DNA from: Streptosporangium amethystogenes
Lineage (GTDB): Bacteria; Actinomycetota; Actinomycetes; Streptosporangiales; Streptosporangiaceae
Assembly (NCBI RefSeq): GCF_000721075.1
Contig: NZ_JOEQ01000010.1
Span: 228,278 to 292,277 of the forward strand
DNA length: 64,000 nucleotides
Direction: 5' to 3'
Made by a program: the position numbers and the translations under genes. The notes beneath the pieces were generated by a model. The model saw only the letters and a program-made list of their open reading frames with translations. It made no database searches and was not told the DNA's origin. Numbering within the stretch: position 1 is the stretch's first letter; every line of letters begins with the position of its first letter. This document shows positions 1-8,751 of the stretch, in pieces.

Positions 1-394
1 GGCGCATGCCGATCCGCTCGAACCCGAACCTGTCATAGACCGCCTGCGCGCCCGGGTTGTCGGCGCGCACCTCAAGGAAGACCGAGACCGCGCCCCTGCG
101 CTCGGCCTCGGTCAGCAGCTCGGTCAGCAGGGCGCCGCCGATGCCGCTCCGGCGCCACTCGGCCAGGACCGCGATGGTCTGCACGTCGGCCTGGTCCCCC
201 GCCGCGGCGAGGCCCGCGTAGCCGACGATCGCCTCCTCGGCCAGGGCCACCACGTAGTGCCTGGTCCTCGGCTGGTCGTCGAGTTCACCGCGGAGCATGC
301 CCTCGCTCCAGGCGTCGGCGGGAAAGGTCCTGCGCTCGATCTCCATGACCGCGGGCAGGTCGTCGAAGGTCATCTGACGGAGCACCGTCGTCAT
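1..394 (-). CDS. rimI: Ribosomal protein S18-alanine N-acetyltransferase (partial, 3' end cut)
   Basis: GNAT-family acetyltransferase that acetylates the N-terminal alanine of ribosomal protein S18 in the family's known role. Reading from the ATG at 394 the product begins MTTVLRQMTFDDLPAVMEIE and contains the acetyl-CoA loop region VQTIAVLAEWRRSGIGGALL and the typical C-terminal ARG of the fold, NPGAQAVYDRFGFERIG. The last few codons lie outside the window. The start overlaps the tsaB stop by four bases (ATGA), so the two are translationally coupled. The tsaB-rimI pairing is the usual actinobacterial arrangement, which supports RimI over a generic GNAT. Confidence 0.88.
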   Translation of the reverse strand, partial: MTTVLRQMTFDDLPAVMEIERRTFPADAWSEGMLRGELDDQPRTRHYVVALAEEAIVGYAGLAAAGDQADVQTIAVLAEWRRSGIGGALLTELLTEAERRGAVSVFLEVRADNPGAQAVYDRFGFERIGMR

Positions 395-1074
395 GCGGAG
401 ACCTTCTTCGGCGCCGAGGGCACCCGGGCGTCGGGACGGCGCAGGTAGATCGGATGGGGCAGGCCGAGCACGGGGTGGGTGCCGCTCTCGACGACCGCGT
501 CGACGTCCGGCTCACCGAGCTGCTCGGCGGCCAGCGCCGCCAGCGCGCCCGCGTGGGGATACTCCGGCGCGTCCAGCAGCCGGGAGGCCCCGACGACCTC
601 GGCGTACATCCGCGCGCCCGCGCCGACCAGCGGGAGCTCCCCCGGCAGGTCCTGGGGCCGGTCCACCGCGGGGCCGGACAGCCGGGTGCGCATCTCCTGG
701 TAGTGCCCCCAGAACACCTCCTTGCGCCGGGCGTCGGTGGCCACCAGGAACGGCTCGGTCAGCCCGCTGCCGTAGGCGAGCGCGTCAAGCGTGCACACGC
801 CGTACGCCGGGACGCCCAGTGACGTCGCGAGGGCCTGGGCGGTCATCAGGCCGACCCGGAGCCCGGTGTAGGGGCCGGGGCCGGAGCCCGCGACGACCGC
901 GGTGACGTCGCGGAGCGAGGCGCCGGCCTCACTCAGGACCGTCTCGATCGTGGGGACGAGCAGCTCGCCGTGGCGGCGCGCGTCGACCGTCGTCGACTCG
1001 GCGAGGACCCTCGCACCGTCGTGCAGCGCTGCGGTGACGGCGGGGGTTGCGGTGTCAAAGGCCAGGACCAGCAC
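391..1074 (-). CDS. tsaB: tRNA threonylcarbamoyladenosine biosynthesis protein TsaB
   Basis: 227-residue ASKHA-fold protein, the scaffold partner of TsaD and TsaE in making the t6A modification at position 37 of ANN-decoding tRNAs. The N-terminus MLVLAFDTATPAVTAAL, the HGELLVP segment and the GSGPGPYTGLRVGL motif are typical of TsaB. Its length fits the family. It starts with GTG at 1074. A TAGGCT hexamer ends 8 nt before the start and no Shine-Dalgarno is seen, so a leaderless transcript is possible. It is separated from tsaE by a lipoprotein-like gene and a sortase gene, which is an unusual interruption. Confidence 0.93.
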   Translation of the reverse strand: MLVLAFDTATPAVTAALHDGARVLAESTTVDARRHGELLVPTIETVLSEAGASLRDVTAVVAGSGPGPYTGLRVGLMTAQALATSLGVPAYGVCTLDALAYGSGLTEPFLVATDARRKEVFWGHYQEMRTRLSGPAVDRPQDLPGELPLVGAGARMYAEVVGASRLLDAPEYPHAGALAALAAEQLGEPDVDAVVESGTHPVLGLPHPIYLRRPDARVPSAPKKVSA

Positions 1075-1082
1075 GAACAGTT

Positions 1083-1088
1083 AGCCTA
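1083..1088 (-). promoter_or_regulatory. Possible -10 element of a leaderless tsaB promoter
   Basis: TAGGCT on the minus strand lies 8 nt before the tsaB GTG. It fits the TANNNT actinobacterial -10 pattern. No convincing -35 hexamer is visible and no purine-rich ribosome binding site lies between it and the start. Confidence 0.4.
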
Positions 1089-1145
1089 GTCCTTCCGGGG
1101 AGGGCTCAGGAGCGCCGCCCCGGTACGGGCCTCGGGCAGGCGGGC

Positions 1146-1700
1146 TCAGGTCTTGACCAGGGTGGCGTAGACGATGAGGTTGTCGCGATACTCGTGGTTG
1201 TCCCAGTCGAAGGTCCCGCCGCAGGTGATGAGCCGCAGGCCGTCCTCAAGGTAGACCTTGTCGGCGGGGAACCGGCTCTTGCTGATCTGCTCGATCGTGT
1301 CCACCCGGTACTGGGCGACCTTGCCGTCGCTGCGCACCACCTTGATGACCTGTCCCTCCCGCATCTCCTTGAGCTTGTAGAAGACGGCTGGCGCGGTCTT
1401 GGTGTCCACGTGCCCGAGGATCACCGCGGAACCCTCGTCACCGGGGACCGCGCTGTCCTTGACCCAGCCCGCGGTGTCCGGCTTCTCGTACGGCGGCAGT
1501 TCGATCTGGCCGTCCTTCACGCCGAGCTTCATCAGGGGCGCCTTGATGCCCAGGGACGGGATGTCGATGCGGCTGGGCACGATCGAGGCCCGGGACGGCG
1601 GCTTCTCCTCGCCGCCGCCCCTGCTGTTGAGCGCGACCATGACGGCGCCGGTGACGACTCCGGCCAGGATGATCCTGGACCAGCGGGTGGAATCGGCCAT
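1146..1700 (-). CDS. Class F sortase
   Basis: 184-residue membrane-tethered transpeptidase. One N-terminal hydrophobic helix (about residues 10-25) is followed by the sortase beta-barrel. The catalytic set is visible: His97 in LGHVDT, Cys160 in LITCGG, and Arg172 in YRDNLIVY. The short barrel and the TC-GG context match the actinobacterial class F (SrtF-like) group rather than class A, B or E; this is family knowledge. It is 6 bp downstream of a lipoprotein-like gene and probably co-transcribed with it. No LPXTG-type substrate is evident next to it, so its substrate is unknown. Confidence 0.85.
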   Translation of the reverse strand: MADSTRWSRIILAGVVTGAVMVALNSRGGGEEKPPSRASIVPSRIDIPSLGIKAPLMKLGVKDGQIELPPYEKPDTAGWVKDSAVPGDEGSAVILGHVDTKTAPAVFYKLKEMREGQVIKVVRSDGKVAQYRVDTIEQISKSRFPADKVYLEDGLRLITCGGTFDWDNHEYRDNLIVYATLVKT

Positions 1701-1706
1701 CGGGGA

Positions 1707-2384
1707 CTACGAACGGCGGCGACGCACGACCGCGATGCCGATGCCGCCCGCCAGGGCGAGAGCGAGCAGGACGCCCGTCGTACCGATCGGCCCGCCCGAC
1801 TCGGTGGGGCCTCCCGCCGCGGTGCCGCCGCCGCCCGTGCCCGGCGCCTCGGTGCTGATGATCGTCCTGGTCGGCTTGGAGGTGGGCTTGGACGTCGGGT
1901 TGGAGCTCGGCTCGGTGTCGGCCACGATCCTGAGGTTGGTCTTGCCCGTGTCGTTGGTCCCCTCGCACCTGGCGTTGACCTCGTAGACACCGGCGGCCAC
2001 GCCGTCGGCGACGGTGGCCTGACCGCGGACCCACGGGCGCGGCGTCGGGCTGGCGGTGTTCGCCGGGGCCGGCGTGGGTGTCGCGAGGATCGGGTCGAGG
2101 GTCACCGGGGTGCGGAAGATCCGGGACGACGCGGTGCCGCGGTGCTCGGGGCCGCCCTGCGGGATCGGGCAGTTCGCCAGGACCCACACCTTCTGCCCGG
2201 CCTTGGCGCGGGCCGGCTGGAGCTGGACCTCGATGTCCTGCCGGCTGATGCCGGAATCAGGCGGGGTAGGGGTGGGTGTACCTGTCGGGCTCCCCGAGTT
2301 GGCCTCCGCCGAACACCCGACCAGTCCGGCCATCCCGAAAAGGACGATGGCTCCCGCAACCGCGACACGCTTGACGCTTGGCAC
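1707..2384 (-). CDS. Lipoprotein-like surface protein with C-terminal membrane helix
   Basis: 225-residue protein of unknown function starting with GTG. The N-terminus is a lipoprotein-type signal ending in the lipobox LVGC with Cys24. A Thr/Pro-rich stretch, one compact extracellular domain with two cysteines (ANCPIP and NARCEG) and a second Thr/Ser/Pro linker follow. The C-terminus is a hydrophobic helix ending in VVRRRRS. That layout resembles a sortase substrate tail, but no canonical LPXTG or LAXTG is present. It precedes a class F sortase by 6 bp, so a functional link is plausible but inferred. Confidence 0.65.
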   Translation of the reverse strand: MPSVKRVAVAGAIVLFGMAGLVGCSAEANSGSPTGTPTPTPPDSGISRQDIEVQLQPARAKAGQKVWVLANCPIPQGGPEHRGTASSRIFRTPVTLDPILATPTPAPANTASPTPRPWVRGQATVADGVAAGVYEVNARCEGTNDTGKTNLRIVADTEPSSNPTSKPTSKPTRTIISTEAPGTGGGGTAAGGPTESGGPIGTTGVLLALALAGGIGIAVVRRRRS

Positions 2385-2529
2385 CGTCGAACTCCACTTC
2401 GCCCTCCGGCCGACGACCCTCGCCCGGCACGATGTCCCACCTGTTCCCCATTAAACATGGGCAAACCCGCCAGAGTCGATCAACGCGCCCGACGATCTAG
2501 ACCAATGGGGCGGGGTACCAGCCTGTCAG

Positions 2530-2555
2530 GATTTCCCAGCCCCCGTGGGGAAATC
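2530..2555 (-). terminator. Hairpin at the end of tsaE
   Basis: Eight-base arms GATTTCCC (2530-2537) and GGGAAATC (2548-2555) flank a 10-nt loop and overlap the tsaE stop codon. It could end the acpS-to-tsaE operon. There is no strong U-tract, so this is moderate evidence only. Confidence 0.45.
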
Positions 2556-3051
2556 AGATGACACCTTCCCAGCGGGGTCCGATCCCGCGGAGGGTCACGG
2601 TCCGTTCCTCACCCGGCTCGCCGGACGCTCCCCTGCCGATGAGGATCTCCAGCCGGTCCTCGGCGAGCCCTTCCACCAGGCCCTCGCCCCACTCCACGAC
2701 GGTCACCGACTCCTCCAGCGAGGCGTCCAGATCCAGGTCGTCGACCTCCAGGTCCCCGCCGAGGCGGTAGGCGTCGACGTGGACCAGCGCCGGACCGCCG
2801 GAGAGCGAGGGGTGCACCCGGGCGATGACGAAGGTCGGCGAGGTGATCGGCCCGCGTACCTTGAGCCCCTCGGCGATGCCCTGCACCAGGGTCGTCTTGC
2901 CCGCGCCGAGCGGGCCCGACAGCACCGCCAGGTCCCCCGGCCGCAACAGCTCGGCCAGCCCCTGGCCCAGTTCCCGCATCTCCTCGGCGGTCGCCACGAC
3001 TCTCATCGCTGCGTCACTCCCGTCACCACTCCCACCCGTGTCCGGGCTCAT
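2554..3051 (-). CDS. tsaE: tRNA threonylcarbamoyladenosine biosynthesis ATPase TsaE
   Basis: 165-residue P-loop ATPase that works with TsaB and TsaD in t6A synthesis. The Walker A motif GPLGAGKTT is at about residues 46-54, followed by the family segments SPTFVIARVHP and HVDAYRL and the EWGEGL motif. The ATG at 3051 overlaps the stop of the upstream hydrolase by 4 bp. A second ATG at 3006 would remove 15 poorly conserved residues and is a possible alternative start. Confidence 0.92.
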   Translation of the reverse strand: MSPDTGGSGDGSDAAMRVVATAEEMRELGQGLAELLRPGDLAVLSGPLGAGKTTLVQGIAEGLKVRGPITSPTFVIARVHPSLSGGPALVHVDAYRLGGDLEVDDLDLDASLEESVTVVEWGEGLVEGLAEDRLEILIGRGASGEPGEERTVTLRGIGPRWEGVI

Positions 3052-4124
3052 CGGTTCTCGTTGCCCGCGTCGGTGTCGGCGATCGCCCGCTTGAGCAGGT
3101 CGTGCAGCGCGTTGTTGACGAGCGCCGGTCGCTCCAGCTGGACCAGGTGCGAGCTCTCCGGGATCTCGGTGAACCGGGCGCTGGGCAGCGCCGCCGCCAT
3201 CGCCTTGCTGTGCTCGACGGGGGTGAGCCAGTCCTTGTCGCCGACCATGATGGAGGTGGGCACCTCGTCCAGCACGCCCAGCGCACTCAGCTTGTCGTGC
3301 GACATCAGCGCCGGGTAGAACTCGGCGATCACCTCGAAAGGGGTGGAACGGATCATCGACTCGACGAAGTCGACGACCGTGGGACTGACATTCTGGGAAT
3401 CGCCGAAGCCCAGATGGCGCAGGGCCAGGAAGGCCACGTCATTGCCGACCTGGCGGCTCTTGTCGACCAGCGCGCCACCGCGCCTCAGGATCGACACCGT
3501 GCCCGGCGTGACCTTGTGCACCGCCTTCGACAGCAGCGCGGGCAGGCCGAGGGAGATCTCGCCGAGCTTGCCGGGGGAGGTGGAGATCAGCGCGACGCCC
3601 TTGATCTTGTCGCCGAACAGCTCCGGGTATCGGTCGGCGAGCGCCATGATCGTCATACCGCCCATGGAGTGGCCGACGAGCACGCACGGACCCGGTACCA
3701 GCGCCTCGATGATCTCGGCCAGGTCGTCGCCGAGCCGGTCGATCGAGCAGTCCTCCGTCGGGATGCGCGGCGATCGCCCGTGGGAGCGCTGGTCCCACAG
3801 GACCAGGCGGTAGGCGTCACCCAGATCGCGCCGCTGGTAGTGCCAGGAGTCGAGGTTGAGCGTGTAGCCGTGGCAGAACACCACGGTCAGCGGAGCGTCC
3901 TGGAGGCCGTCCACCTCGGCGTACAGCGGAACGCCGTCGGAGGTGGTGACCGTGGTGGGACGGCCCCGAAGCTCGCCGAGCGGCTCGCTCGCCTCCAGGT
4001 CGGGACGGAGTCTGATGCGGCCGACGGCGTAGCGCTTGGCGAGGGCCCCGGCGGCCACTCCCGCGGACGCGACACCGACGATCGCGCTCGCGATACCGAC
4101 CTTGCGCCGTGTGGTAGTACTCAT
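3048..4124 (-). CDS. Alpha/beta hydrolase
   Basis: 358-residue alpha/beta-fold hydrolase from the ATG at 4124. A hydrophobic N-terminal segment (GIASAIVGVASAGVAAGAL) suggests membrane attachment. The oxyanion segment CHGYTLNLDSW, the nucleophile elbow GHSMGG, an acid in MVGDKDWLTP and the catalytic His in ESSHLVQLERP are all present. The reading frame extends to a GTG at 4148 that overlaps the alr stop, but AGGGGG 5-10 nt before the 4124 ATG favours the shorter form. The gene sits between alr and tsaE, as in many actinobacteria. The substrate cannot be told from sequence. Confidence 0.85.
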   Translation of the reverse strand: MSTTTRRKVGIASAIVGVASAGVAAGALAKRYAVGRIRLRPDLEASEPLGELRGRPTTVTTSDGVPLYAEVDGLQDAPLTVVFCHGYTLNLDSWHYQRRDLGDAYRLVLWDQRSHGRSPRIPTEDCSIDRLGDDLAEIIEALVPGPCVLVGHSMGGMTIMALADRYPELFGDKIKGVALISTSPGKLGEISLGLPALLSKAVHKVTPGTVSILRRGGALVDKSRQVGNDVAFLALRHLGFGDSQNVSPTVVDFVESMIRSTPFEVIAEFYPALMSHDKLSALGVLDEVPTSIMVGDKDWLTPVEHSKAMAAALPSARFTEIPESSHLVQLERPALVNNALHDLLKRAIADTDAGNENR

Positions 4125-4144
4125 GCGACCCCCTGAGCTGCCTT

Positions 4145-5272
4145 TCACCGGTAAACGCGTGGGACCCGCGAACCGATCCCGGTCACGATCTCATGCGTGA
4201 TCGTGCCGAGGGAATCCGCCCATTCCTGGGCGGTCGGCTCGCCCCGCGATCCGTCACCGAACAGGATCACCTCGTCGCCCTCCGCCAGTGGGTCGTCCCC
4301 TACGTCGATCATGAACTGGTCCATGCAGACCCGGCCGGCGATCCGCCGCCTGCGGTCACCCGCCAGCACCTCCGCCAGGTTGGTGGCGCGCCGCGAGATC
4401 CCGTCCGCGTACCCGAGCGGGACAAGACCAAGCGTGGTCTCCCTATCCGTGACATACAGGTGGCCGTACGACACACCCGACCCGGCGGGCACCCGCTTGA
4501 CCAGCGCGACCCGCGCCACGAGCGTCATCACCGGGCGCAGCCCGAAGTCGCCGAGCTCGGGCACGGGGCTCAGCCCGAAGGTCGCGATCCCGGGGCGGAC
4601 CATGTCGTAGCGCGCCTGCGGCAGCGTCAGGGTGGCCGCCGAGTTGGCGATGTGCCTGATGACGTGGGAGCCTCCGGCACCCGCCTTCTCCGCGACGGCC
4701 AGCGCCTCGTCGAACGCCATCAGCTGGGCCGCGATGGATGGATCTCCCGGAATGTCCGCGCAGGCGAAGTGGGACCAGAGCCCGGCGATCTCGATGGTCC
4801 CCTCGGCCTGCCGCCGCAGCGCCCGGTCGAGCAGGTCGGGCCACTCACCCGGCGTCGCACCGCCACGTGACATGCCGGTGTCGGCCTTCAGATGCACCCT
4901 GGCCGTCCGGCCGGTCAGGGCCGCGGCGTCGGCAATGGCGTCGACCACCGCGACCGAGCCCGCCGACAACTCGATGTCGTGCTCGACCGCCTGCTCCAGA
5001 GGCTCGCCCGGCGGGAGGATCCACGACAGGATCGGCGCGGTGATCCCGGCGGCCCGCAGTTGGAGGGCCTCTCGGACGTAGGCGGTGCCCAGCCGCCCGG
5101 CCCCGCCCTCCAGGCAACCGCGCGCGGCCGGGACCAGCCCGTGCCCGTAGGCGTCGGCCTTGACCACCGCCATCATCTCGGCGCCGGGAGCGTGGCTCCC
5201 GAGCAGCGCCAGATTCTCGCGGATCGCCGAGAGGTCCACCCGTGCCTCGGCGGGAGTCATCGGGAAGCTCAT
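4145..5272 (-). CDS. alr: Alanine racemase
   Basis: 375-residue PLP enzyme that interconverts L- and D-alanine for peptidoglycan. The cofactor lysine is K38 in VVKADAYGHG, and the second catalytic residue lies in the SYGHLYVT segment from the other monomer. GRVCMDQFMIDVG and the C-terminal EIVTGIGSRVPRVYR are family hallmarks. Its start overlaps the nnr stop by 4 bp, which shows it is coupled in an acpS-nnr-alr operon. Confidence 0.97.
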   Translation of the reverse strand: MSFPMTPAEARVDLSAIRENLALLGSHAPGAEMMAVVKADAYGHGLVPAARGCLEGGAGRLGTAYVREALQLRAAGITAPILSWILPPGEPLEQAVEHDIELSAGSVAVVDAIADAAALTGRTARVHLKADTGMSRGGATPGEWPDLLDRALRRQAEGTIEIAGLWSHFACADIPGDPSIAAQLMAFDEALAVAEKAGAGGSHVIRHIANSAATLTLPQARYDMVRPGIATFGLSPVPELGDFGLRPVMTLVARVALVKRVPAGSGVSYGHLYVTDRETTLGLVPLGYADGISRRATNLAEVLAGDRRRRIAGRVCMDQFMIDVGDDPLAEGDEVILFGDGSRGEPTAQEWADSLGTITHEIVTGIGSRVPRVYR

Positions 5273-6858
5273 CGCTCCAGTTTGGCAGGTGAGCGGCCCT
5301 GCCTGAGCCCGTTGACCAACGACCGCACCGTCTCCGGCAGGGCCTCGGCGACGTCGGAGGCGGCGAGAGGGCCGCGCCTACCGGCGATTCCGTGCAGGTA
5401 GGCGGCGCAGGAGGCCGCGTCGTAACCACTCAGTCCCGCGGCCAGCAGCGCGCCCGCCAGGCCGGCCAGCACGTCGCCGGTGCCGCCGGTCGCGAGCCAG
5501 GGACTTCCGGTGGGGTTGATCCTGACCGGCCGCCCCTCCTGCGCGACCAGCGTGGTCGACCCCTTGAGCAGTACGGTCACCTCCAGCTCGGCCGCCGCCC
5601 GCCGGACGTTCTCCAGACTCCGTGCCTCGATCAACTCCCTCGGCACCCCCGTCAGGCGGGAGAGCTCGCCGGCGTGCGGGGTGATCAGGACGGGCGCGGC
5701 GCGGCGGAGCAGTGACCGCTCCTGGGCCACCAGGGTCAGCGCGTCGGCGTCGACGAGCACGGGGACATCCTCTGCCAGCACCGAGCGGGCGATGGCGCGC
5801 GCCTCGTCGCCGGTGCCGAGCCCGGGACCGAGCACCCACGCCTGCACCCGGCCCACCTCCTCGACGCCCTCGCCGGGGGCGAGCGTGGTGATCACCGCCT
5901 CGGGCCAGTGGGCCCGCACCTGGGCCACCGGCTCGGCGCTCCCCGCGTAGCGGACCATGCCCACCCCGGCCCGCAGGGCCCCGCCCACCGCCAGCACCGC
6001 CGCGCCGGTGTAGTGCTCGCTGCCCGCCGCGATCCCGACGACGCCCCGGCGGTACTTGTCGGAGGAGGCGCCGGGCCTGGGCAGCAGGGCGACCACGTCG
6101 GCGTCCGTCAGCGCGACCGCGTCAGGTTCCGGCAGGTGGGGGCCGAGACCGATGTCGACGAGTTCCGTCCGGCCCGCGTGCCCGGCGCCGGGATCCACCA
6201 GCAGCCCGGTCTTCCACGCTCCGAACGTGACCGTGGCGCCCGCGCGGACCGCCGCGCCCTCCACCTGGCCGCTGCTCGCGTCCACCCCACTCGGCAGGTC
6301 CACCGCGACGACCTCGCCGGGCGCGTCACCCGCGAGCCGGGCCAGGGTCGCGTACGGCTCCCTGAGCGCCCCGGTCCCGCCGATCCCGAGCATCCCGTCC
6401 ACGATCAGGTCCGCCGCGCCGATCAGGTCGCGGACCGCCCCGCCCACCACCGTGTCACCGCCCGTCACACCGTCCCCGGGCGCTCCCGCGAGGTTTCCCG
6501 CCACCGGCCCCGGGGTGGTCGCGGGGGTGGCGGCTTCACCGCCGGGCAGACCGGTCACCCGGCCGCCCGCGCGGCGCAGGGCCTCAAGTCCCGCCTCGTG
6601 GACGCGCTTCCCGGCGATGATCGCGTCAACCCCGGCCCCCCTGGCCGCCAGGCGTGCCCCGGCGTAAAGGGTGTCGCCGCCGTTGTCGCCGCCGCCGACG
6701 AGCAGCACGACGCGGGAGCCGTACACGCCGCCGAGCATCCTGGCGCAGACCACCGCGAGCCCGGTGGCCGCCCTCTCCATCAGGGTGCCCTCGGGCAGGG
6801 TCGCCATCAGCGCCGCCTCGGCCGCCCTGATCTGGTCGGATGTGTACGCGGTTCGCAT
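5269..6858 (-). CDS. nnr: Bifunctional NAD(P)H-hydrate epimerase / ADP-dependent dehydratase
   Basis: 529-residue fusion that repairs hydrated NADH and NADPH. The N-terminal half is the YjeF-N/NnrE epimerase, with VGGGDNGGDTLYAGARLA and the DGMLGIGGTGAL motif. The C-terminal half is the NnrD dehydratase of the ribokinase fold, with AGSEHYTGAAVLA, VLGPGLG and the catalytic GGTGDVLAG. Between about residues 104 and 140 the epimerase carries a Gly/Ala/Pro/Thr-rich insertion not needed for the fold. The gene lies 10 bp downstream of acpS and overlaps alr. Confidence 0.95.
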   Translation of the reverse strand: MRTAYTSDQIRAAEAALMATLPEGTLMERAATGLAVVCARMLGGVYGSRVVLLVGGGDNGGDTLYAGARLAARGAGVDAIIAGKRVHEAGLEALRRAGGRVTGLPGGEAATPATTPGPVAGNLAGAPGDGVTGGDTVVGGAVRDLIGAADLIVDGMLGIGGTGALREPYATLARLAGDAPGEVVAVDLPSGVDASSGQVEGAAVRAGATVTFGAWKTGLLVDPGAGHAGRTELVDIGLGPHLPEPDAVALTDADVVALLPRPGASSDKYRRGVVGIAAGSEHYTGAAVLAVGGALRAGVGMVRYAGSAEPVAQVRAHWPEAVITTLAPGEGVEEVGRVQAWVLGPGLGTGDEARAIARSVLAEDVPVLVDADALTLVAQERSLLRRAAPVLITPHAGELSRLTGVPRELIEARSLENVRRAAAELEVTVLLKGSTTLVAQEGRPVRINPTGSPWLATGGTGDVLAGLAGALLAAGLSGYDAASCAAYLHGIAGRRGPLAASDVAEALPETVRSLVNGLRQGRSPAKLER

Positions 6859-6868
6859 TCCACCGAAT

Positions 6869-7219
6869 TTATCCCTCGGCGATCACATAGGCGATGGCGA
6901 CACCCCCGTCGTGCGTCAGGGAGACGTGCCATCTGACCACGCCCAGGGCCAGGGCGACGTCCGCCACCTTGCCGGTCACCCGCAGCTCGGGCCGCCCGTG
7001 CTCGCCGGTGAGCACCTCGGCGTCCAGGTGCCGCAGCCCGGGGGGCGCGCCCAGCGCCTTGGCGACGGCCTCCTTGGCCGCGAACCTGGCGGCCAGCGAC
7101 TCCGTCGCCAGCGCGCTCTCGGCGGCGGTGAACAGGCGCCCCCGCAGCGCGGGCGTCCGCACCAGGGTCGCCTCGAACCTGGCCACGTCCACGACGTCGA
7201 CGCCGATCCCAACGATCAT
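6869..7219 (-). CDS. acpS: Holo-[acyl-carrier-protein] synthase
   Basis: 116-residue phosphopantetheinyl transferase that converts apo-ACP to holo-ACP using coenzyme A. The N-terminus [16 protein letters not shown] supplies the Mg-binding Asp, and [13 protein letters not shown] supplies the Glu and Lys of the active site. [14 protein letters not shown] is the conserved end. It leads the acpS-nnr-alr-hydrolase-tsaE operon. TAGCCT lies 6 nt before the ATG, which suggests a leaderless message. Confidence 0.96.
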   Translation of the reverse strand: MIVGIGVDVVDVARFEATLVRTPALRGRLFTAAESALATESLAARFAAKEAVAKALGAPPGLRHLDAEVLTGEHGRPELRVTGKVADVALALGVVRWHVSLTHDGGVAIAYVIAEG

Positions 7220-7225
7220 TTCCCC

Positions 7226-7231
7226 AGGCTA
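7226..7231 (-). promoter_or_regulatory. Possible -10 element of a leaderless acpS promoter
   Basis: TAGCCT on the minus strand, followed by GGGGAA and then the acpS ATG. The spacing would place the transcription start on or next to the A of ATG. No -35 consensus is seen. Confidence 0.4.
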
Positions 7232-7335
7232 CCGATGATCTTCGCCGACCGCCCGCCCCGCCCGCCTGTCGTCACGGACGTCGTACGGCCGGCCCCGGAG
7301 CGGGCCGTGGAGGCCCGCGGGGGGCCGGCGGGGGG

Positions 7336-8751
7336 TCAGAAGCCGCCGCGCTGCCAGGGCCCCCAGATGGCGAAGCTCATTCCCGCCGACGACTGGACGT
7401 TGACGTAGAGGGTGTGCCCGCCGGGACCGAAGGTCGAGCCGGCGAACTCGGCGCCCGAGTCCCCGGCGACGGGGGCCAGCCGGGAGAAGTCGAAGATCTC
7501 GCCACGGCTGGTGAGGCCGCGCAGGTAGTTGTCGCCCGAGCCGTCCTCGCACAGCACCAGCGTGCCCCGGGGGCTGGCGGTGACGTTGTCCGGCAGGTCG
7601 AGGGTGACCGAGCCCGGCGACTCGTAGACGAGCCTGAGCCTCCCGCTCCACGTCTCGTACGCCCACACCTGGCCGCGCCCCTTGCCGAAGCCGCTGGGCG
7701 GGGTGTCGCCGGACGCGGTCGCGCCGCCCTGCGTGGAGGTGAAGTAGATCGTGCCGTGATGGTTGATCGCCCCCTCCAGCCGGGAGAAGATCGCCGCACC
7801 CTTGGCCCTGCCCTGGTTGCCGACCGCCTGGATCGCGAGGTCGTTGGCGGGGGTGCCGATGAAGGTGGGGTCGGGGTCGTCGATGTCCACCCAGGTGGTC
7901 GCGTAGGTGGCCCCCCTGGACTGGCCGAGCGAGAGGTTCTTGCCCGGCGCGCCCCGCACGGCCAGCATCTGCAGCCTGCCGCCGTCCAGGATGCGGCCGG
8001 CCCGGAGCGGGTTCTGCGGAGGCAGGTAGCGGTAGAACCCGGAGGCGAACGCGAAGTTGTCCTCGGTGAGGTAGACGGCGCCGGTGAACGCGTCGAACGC
8101 GGCCGACTCGTGGGCGAACCGCCCGGCGCTCCTGATCGGCCCCGAGGCCCTGCCGTCGATCGGGACCTCGAAGATGTAGCCGTGCTTCTGGGTGAGCTTG
8201 CCGTTGTCCTGGCCGGTGAAGTCGTTGCCCACGTCCGGCCCGTTGACCGTCTCCTCGCAGGTCACCCAGGCGCCCCAGGGCATCGGGCCGCCTGAGCAGT
8301 TCATCTGGGTACCGGTCAGGCTGGGGGCCGCGGAGATCACCTTGCCGTAACGGGTGACCCTGAGCGTGGAGGTGCCGCCGCCCGCCGCCGGGTCGTAGGC
8401 CCTGGCCGGGTCGCCGAACGCGCCGACCGGGCCGTTGACCTCGTGGTTGCGGACGAGGATCGCGGTGTTCCCGGGCCCGCGGAACGCGGCCATGCCGTCG
8501 TGACGGGAGGGGACGGCGGACCCGTCGTCGAACGTGCCCCCGGCGACGCTGAAGGAGGTGTAGCGGAAGCCGTCGGGCAGGTGCAGCCGGATCGCGCCGT
8601 CCCGCTCGTCGGCGACCGGCTTCAGCGGTCCGTACCCGCCTCCGGGGCGGGTCTCCCCGTTCAGCCCCGCCCGCGCGACACCGGCGAACGGCCCGGCCAC
8701 CCCCACCGCGGCCAGCGCGCTGCTACCGGCGAGGAAACGACGACGATCCAT
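7336..8751 (-). CDS. PhoX-like (DUF839) Tat-exported protein
   Basis: 471-residue protein of the DUF839/PhoX family, whose known members are Ca/Fe-dependent alkaline phosphatases, so a role in releasing phosphate outside the cell is possible. The N-terminus MDRRRFLAGSSALAAVGVAG is a classic twin-arginine signal. Family segments seen include LVRNHEVNGP, WVTCEETVNGPD, FEVPIDG and VYLTEDN. AGGGAG precedes the ATG. It is monocistronic, between glmS and acpS. No match to a Pho box (GTTCACC repeats) was found upstream. Confidence 0.85.
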   Translation of the reverse strand: MDRRRFLAGSSALAAVGVAGPFAGVARAGLNGETRPGGGYGPLKPVADERDGAIRLHLPDGFRYTSFSVAGGTFDDGSAVPSRHDGMAAFRGPGNTAILVRNHEVNGPVGAFGDPARAYDPAAGGGTSTLRVTRYGKVISAAPSLTGTQMNCSGGPMPWGAWVTCEETVNGPDVGNDFTGQDNGKLTQKHGYIFEVPIDGRASGPIRSAGRFAHESAAFDAFTGAVYLTEDNFAFASGFYRYLPPQNPLRAGRILDGGRLQMLAVRGAPGKNLSLGQSRGATYATTWVDIDDPDPTFIGTPANDLAIQAVGNQGRAKGAAIFSRLEGAINHHGTIYFTSTQGGATASGDTPPSGFGKGRGQVWAYETWSGRLRLVYESPGSVTLDLPDNVTASPRGTLVLCEDGSGDNYLRGLTSRGEIFDFSRLAPVAGDSGAEFAGSTFGPGGHTLYVNVQSSAGMSFAIWGPWQRGGF

